This document shows, piece after piece, positions 23,749-32,000 of a stretch of DNA of 39,869 bases. The translations under genes and the position numbers were made by a program. The stretch is from Planctomycetaceae bacterium (GTDB lineage: Bacteria > Planctomycetota > Planctomycetia > Pirellulales > Thermoguttaceae): positions 1-39,869 of the forward strand of contig SFIW01000021.1 of NCBI GenBank assembly GCA_004556055.1. Reading direction: 5' to 3'. The notes below the pieces were generated by a model. It ran no database searches, was not told where the DNA came from, and saw nothing but the letters and a program-made list of their open reading frames with translations. Within the stretch, counting starts at the first letter, position 1; each line of letters starts with the position of its first letter.

Positions 23749-25338
23749 ATGGCACATTCGTCTAACCCCGCGACTATCGGCAAGAATGTTTTGGACAACC
23801 TCACGACAGGTCTCTATAAACACTCGAAGGTCATCTACCGCGAATATATTCAAAACTCGTGCGATCAAATCGACGTCGCTCTTAAAGAAGGGCTTATCCA
23901 AAGCTTGGAGGAGTGCGAGATCGATATTGAGATTGGCGACAGTCAAAACGAACGATACGTTTCGATCACCGATAACGCGACAGGGGTTAGCGAGTCGCAT
24001 TTCCGAGAAGAGATCGGCTCTATCGCGAACAGCAATAAGAGAAATGGGGAAAGCCGCGGTTTCCGCGGAATCGGTCGACTTTGCGGCGCCGCCTACTGCC
24101 AAACCCTCCGATTCTCGACAAGCTATAAGGGAGAGGCTTCCCAATCCTCCATGACCATCGACGCCAAGAAGATGCGCGAACTCGTTGGCGGAAACGTCAA
24201 ATACACGGTGGAAGAAGTGTGGGAGCAAGTCGTAAGCTTTGAAACGCGCCCTTGGGATGAGGAGGAGCATTTTTTCAAGGTCGAACTCTTCGATATCAAT
24301 CCGGAAAACGACGAAATTCTAAATAAGCGCGAAATCGTCCAATATCTCTCTTTCGTGGCGCCGGCGCCCTATGATTCGATGATGTTCGGTTCTTTTCCTC
24401 AAAAGATTCATGAGGAAATGAAAAAGCGCGAAACTCAACCGACGGAATATATCATTCGCGTCAACGGTAATCAAATCAAAAAGCTGTACAACGAAATAAT
24501 TAAGGACGATAACGATCAGGAAAAAGATAGGATTGAAGATCTCGAAATCCGCGATTTTACGGACAGACAAGGGAACCTCCTCGCTTGGGGATGGGTCGGC
24601 AGATGCGAAAACAGCGAGCAAATACCCCAAAAGCATAATCCGATGCGCGGAATCCGTATTCGAGCTGGAAATATTCAGATTGGAAACGACGACGTTCTTC
24701 GCGATTTTTTCAACGAGCATCGCGGCGTTCATTATTTTGTGGGCGAAATCTTCATTGTTAGCAAAGATTTGATCCCCAATTCGCAGAGAGATTACTTTAA
24801 CGAGAATCCTGCGCGCAAAGAGCTCGACGCCCAACTGCGCGAATATTGCGCGGAATTAACACGTAGGTATCACGACTCTAACAAAATTGTCAACGATATA
24901 AAAGCCGTACAAAATTGCGAAAAACTCAACAAAGAATTCGAGCAAAAATGCAAAGAAGGATTTGCCAACGAGAAGGAAGAAGAAAATTTCAACGACAAAG
25001 TGAGGAGAAGTTCGGAAAAGGCCGACAAGGCCAGGCGCAAACTTCAAAAACTCGAACAGGACTTCCAAAAGGATCCCAACAGCCCTAAAAGCATCCAATA
25101 TCAAATTATTAAGACGCGACGAAATCCCTCGCAAGCGCTCGAATCGGCGTCGAAAGCAGAAAGAAAAGCGGACAAGGCTAAGACGAATAAGGCGCCTTAT
25201 CTCCGTCAGCAAATCGATTTGCGCACCTCGCGCGAGCGCAAAATCGTCGATACCATTCTTTCGATCATCACCGACCGCCTTCAAGAGGACGCCGGACCGA
25301 TCATCGGAGAAATAAAGGAAGCGATAAATAAACTCTGA
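23749..25338 (+). CDS. GHKL (Hsp90/MORC-type) ATPase with coiled-coil tail
   Basis: A 529-residue protein with an N-terminal Bergerat ATP-binding fold. The N-box is REYIQNSCDQID (31-42; Glu32, Asn36, Asp39, matching ExxxNxxD of Hsp90). The G1 box is ITDNATGV (73-80) and the glycine-rich lid is GESRGFRGIGRLCGA (100-114). A middle domain follows to about 370 (VSKDLIPNSQRDYFNEN near 340-356, as in Hsp90/MORC-like proteins). A very charged Lys/Glu coiled coil spans about 385-490. It is not histidine-kinase-like: no H-box is visible. It starts 14 bases after the HerA-like gene with no Shine-Dalgarno, suggesting translational coupling. Related ATPases occur in bacterial restriction-like systems; the role here is inferred. 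Confidence 0.85.
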   Translation: MAHSSNPATIGKNVLDNLTTGLYKHSKVIYREYIQNSCDQIDVALKEGLIQSLEECEIDIEIGDSQNERYVSITDNATGVSESHFREEIGSIANSNKRNGESRGFRGIGRLCGAAYCQTLRFSTSYKGEASQSSMTIDAKKMRELVGGNVKYTVEEVWEQVVSFETRPWDEEEHFFKVELFDINPENDEILNKREIVQYLSFVAPAPYDSMMFGSFPQKIHEEMKKRETQPTEYIIRVNGNQIKKLYNEIIKDDNDQEKDRIEDLEIRDFTDRQGNLLAWGWVGRCENSEQIPQKHNPMRGIRIRAGNIQIGNDDVLRDFFNEHRGVHYFVGEIFIVSKDLIPNSQRDYFNENPARKELDAQLREYCAELTRRYHDSNKIVNDIKAVQNCEKLNKEFEQKCKEGFANEKEEENFNDKVRRSSEKADKARRKLQKLEQDFQKDPNSPKSIQYQIIKTRRNPSQALESASKAERKADKAKTNKAPYLRQQIDLRTSRERKIVDTILSIITDRLQEDAGPIIGEIKEAINKL

Positions 25339-27257
25339 TGGGCAAGCGCAAAGTTCTTTTAGTCGAGCCGAACTACAAGAATAAGTACCCGCCGATGGGA
25401 CTTATGAAGCTCGCGACGTATTTTCGCAGACGCGGCGACGACGTTCGCTTTTATAAAGGGGATATGAAAGCGTTCGCCCTTCAACTCGTCTGCGAGGATT
25501 TGATTCGCAATCTCTCTTTTCGCTTCCCCGACGTCTGCTGGGCTGAATATTATCCTACCCTCAAGGAATACGTTCGACTCGGAAAATCGAAGACTTTGGC
25601 GGGGAACGACCTCCTTCAAGACGAAACGGTCTTCGATATTCTGAAGGTCTACCGCGAAAAGTATCGCAATCAGGACTATTTCATCCATCCCCGATTTGAT
25701 CGGGTCTGCGTCACCACCCTCTTCACCTTTTATTGGCAAATCACGATCGACACGATCAATTTCGCTAAGCGTCTGTGCAAGCCTGCGGAAACAAACCTTT
25801 CAGCGGAACCAAGCCTACGCCCCGTAATGGTGGGGGGAATCATGTCGTCGCTAATCCCCGAAGAGGTGGAAAAGGCGACGGGAATAACGCCGCATCGAGG
25901 ACTTCTCGATCGCCCCCATCTCGTTGACGCGGACTCGGAGGACGTGATCGACGAACTCCCTCTCGACTACTCGATCCTCGAAGAGATCGACTACGCATAC
26001 CCCGCGAATAACGCGTATTTCGCGTACATGACGCGCGGCTGCGTCAACAAATGCCGATTCTGCGCCGTGCCTCGACTCGAGCCGAATTATCGAGATCACG
26101 TCGGTCTGCGGAAGCAAATCGAAGAAACCAAGCGGCGTTTCGGGCCCCAAAAAGACTTGCTCCTTCTCGACAATAACGTGCTCGCCTCAAAACGTTACAA
26201 CGAGATTATCGACGAGATCAAAGCGTGCGGTTTTGCTAAGGGAGAAACCGTAACCGCCGAAAATCCCTATCTCGTCGCGTTCCAAAACTTGAAGGATAAT
26301 TACAATAATCGCGCGTATATCCGCAAGATTGTCAAGTTGTACGACGAACTAGCGACAAAATTGCCGGAGTCGGAGGAAAAGAAAGAGTTTGAAGAGCGTC
26401 GTAAGAACGCGCGGCTCCTCCATGATTATACGGCGACGCGCGACGCTATTCTGGCGCTCGACGACTTCGTCAAGCCTCTTTTTGAACGAACGTACCATGC
26501 TCGCCCTCGCGCGAGAATCGTCGACTTTAACCAAGGGATTGATTCACGACTTGTAAACGACGAAAATATGAAGAAACTCGCCGAAGTGAACATCCAGCCG
26601 TTGCGAATCGCTTTCGATCATTGGAACCTCAGAAACGTTTACGAAAGAGCTGTTAAAACCGCCGTTAGAAACGGAATAACCAAGCTCTCCAACTACCTTC
26701 TTTACAACTTTGAAGACACGCCCGACGAGCTTTATAATCGGCTGCGTATGAACGTGGATCTGAGCGAAGAACTCAAGGTTTCTATCTATTCCTTCCCGAT
26801 GAAATACCATCCGTTAGACGACCCAAAGTACTTCATGAATCGCGATTTCATCGGAAGACATTGGAACCGCAAATTCATCCGCGCGATTCAGGCTATTCTG
26901 AACTCCACGAAGGGAAAGGTTGGTCGAGGGGTCGAATTTTTCGAAGCCGCGTTTGGTAAAGATCTGAATGAATTTCACCGTCTCCTGTGGACGCCGGAGA
27001 CGTTCCTCATCTATCGACGGCGATATAACGCGACGTTCCGCGAAGAACTCGCCGGTCGCTACGACGCCAACATCGCCAAGGCGTGCGACGAATCCGAGAT
27101 ATGGTGGGAGAAATTCAACGCATTGTCTACCGAACAACTCGACAAAGCGAAGAAGGTCGTCGCAGAGAATAAATTCACCGACCATGATATTCAAAGCGAC
27201 GACGCGCAAATCGTTGACGTCTTGAAGTATTATCAAATATCGCGAGAGGACAAATAA
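25338..27257 (+). CDS. Radical SAM protein with B12-binding-like N-terminus (last cassette gene)
   Basis: A 639-residue protein. Residues 5-40 (KVLLVEPNYKNKYPPMGLMK...) and VGGIMSSLIPEEVEKATG (166-183) look like the Rossmann region of B12-binding radical SAM proteins, but the cobalamin DxHxxG motif is not visible. The iron-sulfur cluster motif is CVNKCRFC (Cys235, Cys239, Cys242), preceded by AYMTRG. LLLLDNN (274-280) and FNQGIDSRLVND (397-408) follow, separated by an insertion of about 95 residues. The last 130 residues are helical. The ATG overlaps the stop of the GHKL gene by one base (TGATG). The substrate is unknown; it could modify DNA, nucleotides or a peptide. It is not MtaB-like, as there is no TRAM or UPF0004 domain. 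Confidence 0.88.
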   Translation: MGKRKVLLVEPNYKNKYPPMGLMKLATYFRRRGDDVRFYKGDMKAFALQLVCEDLIRNLSFRFPDVCWAEYYPTLKEYVRLGKSKTLAGNDLLQDETVFDILKVYREKYRNQDYFIHPRFDRVCVTTLFTFYWQITIDTINFAKRLCKPAETNLSAEPSLRPVMVGGIMSSLIPEEVEKATGITPHRGLLDRPHLVDADSEDVIDELPLDYSILEEIDYAYPANNAYFAYMTRGCVNKCRFCAVPRLEPNYRDHVGLRKQIEETKRRFGPQKDLLLLDNNVLASKRYNEIIDEIKACGFAKGETVTAENPYLVAFQNLKDNYNNRAYIRKIVKLYDELATKLPESEEKKEFEERRKNARLLHDYTATRDAILALDDFVKPLFERTYHARPRARIVDFNQGIDSRLVNDENMKKLAEVNIQPLRIAFDHWNLRNVYERAVKTAVRNGITKLSNYLLYNFEDTPDELYNRLRMNVDLSEELKVSIYSFPMKYHPLDDPKYFMNRDFIGRHWNRKFIRAIQAILNSTKGKVGRGVEFFEAAFGKDLNEFHRLLWTPETFLIYRRRYNATFREELAGRYDANIAKACDESEIWWEKFNALSTEQLDKAKKVVAENKFTDHDIQSDDAQIVDVLKYYQISREDK

Positions 27258-27267
27258 AGGGGGACGC
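27257..27267 (+). repeat. Right copy of the 11-bp direct repeat flanking the cassette
   Basis: AAGGGGGACGC begins on the final base of the radical SAM stop codon and matches 20698-20708 exactly. Confidence 0.4.
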
Positions 27268-27323
27268 GTCGTCGAGGCGACTATATTCTTTAACGTTTAC
27301 GCGACGAGAACCTTCAATAGAAG

Positions 27324-27370
27324 AGGACGCCGAAATCGCCGTCTTGTCAAAGAGGGGTCTCGGCGTCCTT
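27324..27370. terminator. Hairpin between the cassette and the convergent gene
   Basis: AGGACGCCGA (27324-27333) pairs perfectly with TCGGCGTCCT (27360-27369) around a 26-base loop. The T-tract is weak on both sides. Its position between convergent genes fits a shared terminator. Confidence 0.55.
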
Positions 27371-27399
27371 AATCGTTTCACGACGTCCCCAGAGGACGT

Positions 27400-28056
27400 T
27401 CACCGTTCCGAACGAGGGTTAGGAAGCGGTTTCTTTTCGAGGGAGATTCCTTTGTTTTTCGCGCGTTCCTTGATCTTTTCCTCGAGGTCGTTCGTCTCCT
27501 CGGGGGGCGCGGCGAAAGGATCGTCGACGGGAACGGCGAAGTCGACGTTCATCCAGAGTTTATCGGAGGGCGACGGGGGATCGCGTCGGGGCGTCGACTT
27601 TTTTTTCGAGGTCGTCGCGCCGCCGGGCGCCGTCGGCTTCTTTTTCGGACGCTGCCTCGGTTCGGGGCGTTTGGGACGCTCGCCGCGAGGAATTTCCGAC
27701 GCCGGTTTCGCCCAAATCTCCGTTTGTCGTCCTGAGTCGAGAGAATCCGCGACCGACACGTAAAGAAGACTCCGCTCCTCGTCGATCGGCTCGTTCGGAT
27801 CGCGGAAGATGAACGAGCGTTCTCCAACGCGGACGACGTCGTCAAAGGTAAACGGCGTCAGAGCGACGACGGGTACGTCGTTGACCCAGATCTGCGTCTT
27901 CTCTTTTCCTGAGTCGCCGAAGGGTCTCACGAAAAGCTCCTGGCCGAGTTTGAGCGCCATGAGGTACGCGTCGCCGATTTGGAAACGCGCAACTCCGCCG
28001 TCTCTTAAACCGCGAAGCTTATCCACCATCCTACGACTATACCTCGGAGCGCTCAT
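27400..28056 (-). CDS. Unknown protein, possible FHA-like core and basic Pro-rich tail
   Basis: The ATG at 28056 is preceded by GAGGTGAT, a full anti-Shine-Dalgarno match; the longer GTG-started frame (28077) was rejected. It gives 218 residues. Residues 20-95 form a beta-rich segment ending in IWVND...FDDVVRVGERSFIFRD, which faintly recalls the end of an FHA domain (NG...L..GD.I.IG...F.F), but the key FHA residues (GR, SxxH) are not seen. The rest is a disordered Lys/Pro/Arg tail, with KKKP-type clusters at about 140-165. No signal peptide. It begins 45 bases after the stop of the rhamnosidase-like gene and is probably cotranscribed with it. Function unknown. Confidence 0.6.
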   Translation of the reverse strand: MSAPRYSRRMVDKLRGLRDGGVARFQIGDAYLMALKLGQELFVRPFGDSGKEKTQIWVNDVPVVALTPFTFDDVVRVGERSFIFRDPNEPIDEERSLLYVSVADSLDSGRQTEIWAKPASEIPRGERPKRPEPRQRPKKKPTAPGGATTSKKKSTPRRDPPSPSDKLWMNVDFAVPVDDPFAAPPEETNDLEEKIKERAKNKGISLEKKPLPNPRSER

Positions 28057-28100
28057 ATCACCTCGATTCTTCGCCACCCAAACTAAGACGATCGCGACGC

Positions 28101-30578
28101 TCAGACGCGCTTCGCTTCCAAACCGCTTTCATTCGAGAACTCGACGTCGTATCCGTCGGGCGTCTCGAGAGAATAGAGGAGCTTGCCGTCCTTCTTCTCC
28201 CAGCGCAACTTGATCGCCGAACCGTAAAGCGGCTGAACCCCCGCCGCCCAGGTCAGGGAATCGATCTTCGGCAATCGAATCACAATCTTCTTCGCGGACG
28301 GATCGACGCTGCGAATTCCGACGACGTCGCGATAATAGACGCGCTCGACGTGCGACGCGAACCCGTGGTTGCAGCTCGCGAAGTCAGTGTCGTTCTCCCA
28401 CAGCGTTCCCGTTCGATCGACCATGTACTCGTTATACGCAACCGATTCGTCCAAGAGCTGATCCCCGCGATTCGCTTGTGAAATGAGTTCTAGACGCAGC
28501 ACGTTGCCGACGAAGGAGTTCGCCTTGTGAATCTCCGGATATCCGCCCTCCTTCACGCGATTCGGGCCGAACTTGTCCAAAAGCGTCGCCCACAGCTCCG
28601 GATGAGACTCCGGCGTCGCCGTCTTGAAGAAGAACGCGAAGTATTGGCAGACCTCCGTTCTGTCGCGGCAGATCTCAAGGGTTCCGTCCTCTTTACGAAT
28701 CGCGTGGTCGACGAAGAACTCGCCGTCAAAAGATTGCTCGATCACTTTAGCGCGAACTTTACGCGCCTTTTCGCTCCATTTCTCCACGTCGTAAAGCGCG
28801 CCGACGATCTCCAAAATGCGCGCGTACGTCATATTGCTCGGGTAGTTCACGTCTTGAACAAAATCGTTCGCCCTCGACCATTCGACAAAAACCCAGCTCG
28901 GAAGCTTTTCAAGAAGTCCGTCGGAATTCTCGTACTTCTCGAAGAAGGCCATCAACTTCTCAATCTTTTTGCGCATCGCTTTCACAAGCCACGGATTCTG
29001 CGCGCGCGACGCAAATTCGCCAAGCTCCATTACGAACCACATCGCCCAGTTCGGGATGTACACGCCGTCGTAGTGATCCGAAGGATAGCACATCGGCAAC
29101 ATTCCGTCGGGAATATGTTTGAAGCTCTCCGGCAACATGAAGTTTTCCAAAAACGCCTCTTCCGCCGCGACGGAGCCCGTGAGGTCGAAGGAAGAACGCG
29201 CCGTAAAGAAGCTGTCGCAAAGCCAGCCCGCGCGCTCGCGATGAGGACAGTCGGAGAAAACGTCGACGGCGTTTTCGCGGAAGGTCAACTGCGCGGCGGC
29301 GTAAATCTTCTTCAAACGCGGATCGGAAGAGTCGAAGGACGCCTCGCGAGTCGGCGGATACGCGTATTCGCGAAGGAAGAATTTGTTTAGCTTAAAGCTA
29401 CCCTTCAGGCAGTGCAACTTCGCGTAACGACCAACTTGCGGCGCAATGCACTCGATTTTCTGCCTTCCGTCTTCGCTAAAGCTCCATTTTACTGCGGAGC
29501 ACGTTCCCAAACGCAGGAAGTTGACGTCCCCGTCCGCAGTCATAATCTCGTCGAAGGTAATCACGACGTCCGTCTCGCCCTTCGTCTCGATCTCCAATCC
29601 GAAGAAACCGCAGTAGTTGGCGCCGAAGTCGACGACCTGCGCGTCCGACTCCTTGTAAACGGATCCGACGCTCAGCGGCTCCTCGTCCGTGAGTTTCGTC
29701 TCAAGACGCTGAACTTCGTCTGAAAGAACGACCGTCAATTCGTCGAGAGGATATCCCTTGAGTTCCGGGCCGATATTGACAAGAGAACGGTCGCGCCACG
29801 GATTTTCGAGCTTTTCGCGAGGGGTCACGACGCAGCGTTTGCCCCACGCCTTGGGTTCGAGGATCGCGAACTCAGGATACGGAAGGCGGCGCGGAAGATG
29901 TTTCACTTCAGGTTGACGCGCGAGTTCGACCGCTTCCAATTCATGCGCGTGACGAAGATCGTAGACCTCGATAAAGGGGCGCTGGAAGCTAAAGCGCTGA
30001 ACCTTCTGAACGCGCACGCCCGTCATGTCGCACGCCTCAAAGGGGACAACCCCTAACTTCTTCGCGTCGAGAGTCGCCGCGACGACGCGACCCGATCCGT
30101 CGACAATTTCCGCTTCAAGGAAGGAAGGTTGATCCAAAAGGTCGAAGCTGTTGCTGTTGTATCCGCAAACTTCAATCGTGACGAAGTTTGAATCTTTCGT
30201 CAGCTTCGACGCGATATCCCATTCGTCGACGCGGAACCATCCGTGAGGGCCGCGGCACGGTCCGTAACCGACGTATTGACCGTTGACCGTGACGCGATAG
30301 ATAGTGGCGCCGGCAATGCGCAAAATAGACCCGGCAATATCGTCTTTCGAGTTAAGTTTGAAGGACGCGTAGAAGGTCAGCGTCACGTTCATTTCCGTCT
30401 CGCGTCCCTTTTCCCAAAGAGGAACGGCGACCTGGAATTTTGGAGTCTTTTCATTATCCGCTACGGCGGCGTCTTGAGCGAATCCGCGACTCGAAATCTC
30501 AAGAGGCAGACTTGAAGCGGCTAGAGTTAGAGCGCTCGTTTTAAGAAAATTTCGACGATTGGTTCCGTTAAGCGGCAT
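28101..30578 (-). CDS. Tat-exported alpha-L-rhamnosidase-like (GH78-type) glycosidase
   Basis: An 825-residue protein. The ATG at 30578 has AGGAAGGA six bases upstream; the longer frame starts at a TTG two codons earlier. A twin-arginine signal is present (NRRNFLK at 7-13, then a hydrophobic Ala/Leu core, cleavage near 36). The N-terminal part (about 45-400) is beta-rich, resembling the sandwich domains of GH78, with VNGQYVGYGPCRG. The (alpha/alpha)6 catalytic domain follows, with DCPHRERAGWLCD at 443-455; Asp443, Glu448 and Asp455 match the conserved acid and substrate residues of GH78. Released L-rhamnose from plant or algal polysaccharide is the expected product, though related enzymes act on other sugars. 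Confidence 0.82.
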   Translation of the reverse strand: MPLNGTNRRNFLKTSALTLAASSLPLEISSRGFAQDAAVADNEKTPKFQVAVPLWEKGRETEMNVTLTFYASFKLNSKDDIAGSILRIAGATIYRVTVNGQYVGYGPCRGPHGWFRVDEWDIASKLTKDSNFVTIEVCGYNSNSFDLLDQPSFLEAEIVDGSGRVVAATLDAKKLGVVPFEACDMTGVRVQKVQRFSFQRPFIEVYDLRHAHELEAVELARQPEVKHLPRRLPYPEFAILEPKAWGKRCVVTPREKLENPWRDRSLVNIGPELKGYPLDELTVVLSDEVQRLETKLTDEEPLSVGSVYKESDAQVVDFGANYCGFFGLEIETKGETDVVITFDEIMTADGDVNFLRLGTCSAVKWSFSEDGRQKIECIAPQVGRYAKLHCLKGSFKLNKFFLREYAYPPTREASFDSSDPRLKKIYAAAQLTFRENAVDVFSDCPHRERAGWLCDSFFTARSSFDLTGSVAAEEAFLENFMLPESFKHIPDGMLPMCYPSDHYDGVYIPNWAMWFVMELGEFASRAQNPWLVKAMRKKIEKLMAFFEKYENSDGLLEKLPSWVFVEWSRANDFVQDVNYPSNMTYARILEIVGALYDVEKWSEKARKVRAKVIEQSFDGEFFVDHAIRKEDGTLEICRDRTEVCQYFAFFFKTATPESHPELWATLLDKFGPNRVKEGGYPEIHKANSFVGNVLRLELISQANRGDQLLDESVAYNEYMVDRTGTLWENDTDFASCNHGFASHVERVYYRDVVGIRSVDPSAKKIVIRLPKIDSLTWAAGVQPLYGSAIKLRWEKKDGKLLYSLETPDGYDVEFSNESGLEAKRV

Positions 30579-30641
30579 ATTCAATCCTTCCTGTTATAAG
30601 CTAGACGTCGTTTTAGAACGCGCGAATTGCGCGCGCAAGGT

Positions 30642-30670
30642 ATGATACCAAAAGAAAAGCGCAAAGTCAA
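30642..30670 (-). promoter_or_regulatory. Promoter of the rhamnosidase-like gene
   Basis: On the minus strand TTGACT (30670-30665), a 17-bp spacer and TATCAT (30647-30642). The leader is about 57 bases long. Confidence 0.78.
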
Positions 30671-30710
30671 ATTTTTCCGCGCGAAAAAGAGAAAATAGTT
30701 CCAAAAGATA

Positions 30711-30739
30711 GACGCCCTTATCAGGGGGACAAGGGCGTC
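30711..30739 (-). terminator. Hairpin terminator after the Gly/Met-rich protein gene
   Basis: GACGCCCTT and AAGGGCGTC (30739-30731 and 30719-30711 on the minus strand) pair perfectly around an 11-base loop; a modest T-rich stretch (TATCTTTT) follows. Confidence 0.65.
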
Positions 30740-30779
30740 GTAACCAAAGAAAATCCGCAAGGTAGAAGAAAGGAAAAGA

Positions 30780-31757
30780 CTACTTAAGGACTTCGTTGGT
30801 CAAGTTTTCGACGGTCATGTCCGTCTCCTCAAGAGGTTCTTCCACTAACGCTTTCTGAGCGTCTTCAACTTCCTGCAAAACAGCGGCGCGTTCCTGAGCC
30901 TTGGCAAGAAGATTCACGCCGGTGGAGAGCTCTTCCTTGAGGAAGTAACTTTCGGGCATGTTGTTGTTTCCTTCTTGCTTCGTCTTCGAAGCGAGTTCTT
31001 CAAAGCTCACGCCGTTTTCAGCGTTCCAAACGGCGGCCTGCACGGCGTTCTGATTGAGTTCGGGATCGCCGAGCATAGAGCAGAGAACTTGCGTGGTTTT
31101 GTTCTCGGTGTACGTATCGATCGGGACGATGGTATACTCGACGGAAGGACCGGGTTCTTTTTTGCCATGTTCCAGGCAAACGGTGCGAACGGATTCGCGA
31201 TGGGTCTTGTTAGGAGCGATGGAGAACATACCGCCGCCGCCGCGACCGCCCATGCCGCCCATACCGCCGCTACGACCGCCCATGCCGCCGCCGATGGATT
31301 GATTGCCGCCGCTACGGCTGGAGGAGCCCATGCCGCCGCGACTATTCATACCGCCGCGTCCTCCGGCTTCGCCGAACATACCGCCGCCAAAACCGCCTTG
31401 GTTACGACCGCCGCCCATCATTCCGGCCGCGCCGCCCATCATGCCGCCCATCATGCCGCCCATACCGCCGCGTCCGCCCATCATACCAGGCTGAGCCAAC
31501 ACGGGCACGCCAGCGAACGCCGAAGGCATCTCGACAACGATCGGCTTATCAGTCTTGTTCGTAACGGCGATGCTACTTTTGAGGGAGTTTTTCGGCGTCA
31601 ATTTAACTTCGACAAGTCCTTCGTCAATAGCCTGAAAGAGTTCGACGGACTTTGCTTCGTCAGCCTTAGGAGCGTCGTCGGCAGCGTTCGCGCGAACGCC
31701 AGTCATCGGCAGCGAAACCGCCAACATTACTAGTAAATGGAACATACTCGATTTCAT
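30780..31757 (-). CDS. Exported Gly/Met-rich protein of unknown function
   Basis: A 325-residue protein with a Sec signal peptide (residues 1-26, ending Val-Arg-Ala-Asn-Ala). A conserved-looking N-terminal segment (VEVKLTPKNSLKSSIAVTNKTDKPIVVEMPSAFAG, about 50-85) resembles a small beta-domain seen in planctomycete exported proteins. Residues 90-175 are low complexity, mostly Gly, Met, Arg and Ser (MMGGMMGG, GGMGGM). A second ordered part (about 180-325) is helical and holds two cysteines. GAGG lies eight bases before the ATG. The Met-rich segment could bind copper or protect against oxidation, but this is speculation. The antisense frames full of Pro over this region are shadows of the Gly codons. 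Confidence 0.72.
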   Translation of the reverse strand: MKSSMFHLLVMLAVSLPMTGVRANAADDAPKADEAKSVELFQAIDEGLVEVKLTPKNSLKSSIAVTNKTDKPIVVEMPSAFAGVPVLAQPGMMGGRGGMGGMMGGMMGGAAGMMGGGRNQGGFGGGMFGEAGGRGGMNSRGGMGSSSRSGGNQSIGGGMGGRSGGMGGMGGRGGGGMFSIAPNKTHRESVRTVCLEHGKKEPGPSVEYTIVPIDTYTENKTTQVLCSMLGDPELNQNAVQAAVWNAENGVSFEELASKTKQEGNNNMPESYFLKEELSTGVNLLAKAQERAAVLQEVEDAQKALVEEPLEETDMTVENLTNEVLK

Positions 31758-31921
31758 CTGGATTCCTCAATTCGCGCTACCCCAAGGCGAAACGCGCCCT
31801 ATTGCGCGCTTCAACGCTCGGCGTCAAAACACTTGAGTCAACGACGTCAATAGGACGCCTGAGTAAATACACTGTCAATAATGATAATCTGAGCGGCGTC
31901 AAACGTCTACTATTTTTGGCG

Positions 31922-31951
31922 GGAAAATTCAACTTTTTTTCAGAATTTTCC
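31922..31951. repeat. AT-rich inverted repeat between the CYTH gene and the Gly/Met-rich gene
   Basis: GGAAAATTC (31922-31930) faces GAATTTTCC (31943-31951). No T-tract follows on the minus strand, so it may be an operator or a weak terminator for the CYTH gene. The rest of 31758-32000 shows only scattered GTCAA words and no convincing promoter. Confidence 0.4.
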
Positions 31952-32000
31952 AAATACGCCTATCGTTTACGCCAGTTTTAACGGCGACATTTACGCGACG

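Noticed and set aside
25338..27257. Radical SAM gene as a viperin homologue
   Set aside because: It is almost twice as long as viperins and has a B12-binding-like N-terminal region and a large insertion; only the general CxxxCxxC motif is shared.
20867..27257. Cassette as part of a prophage or transposon
   Set aside because: No integrase, transposase, phage structural gene or tRNA attachment site was found in or beside it; only a short direct repeat.
31054..31494. Proline-rich open frames on the plus strand
   Set aside because: They are the complement of GGN-rich codons in the Gly/Met-rich protein gene on the minus strand; no ribosome binding site or independent coding signal.
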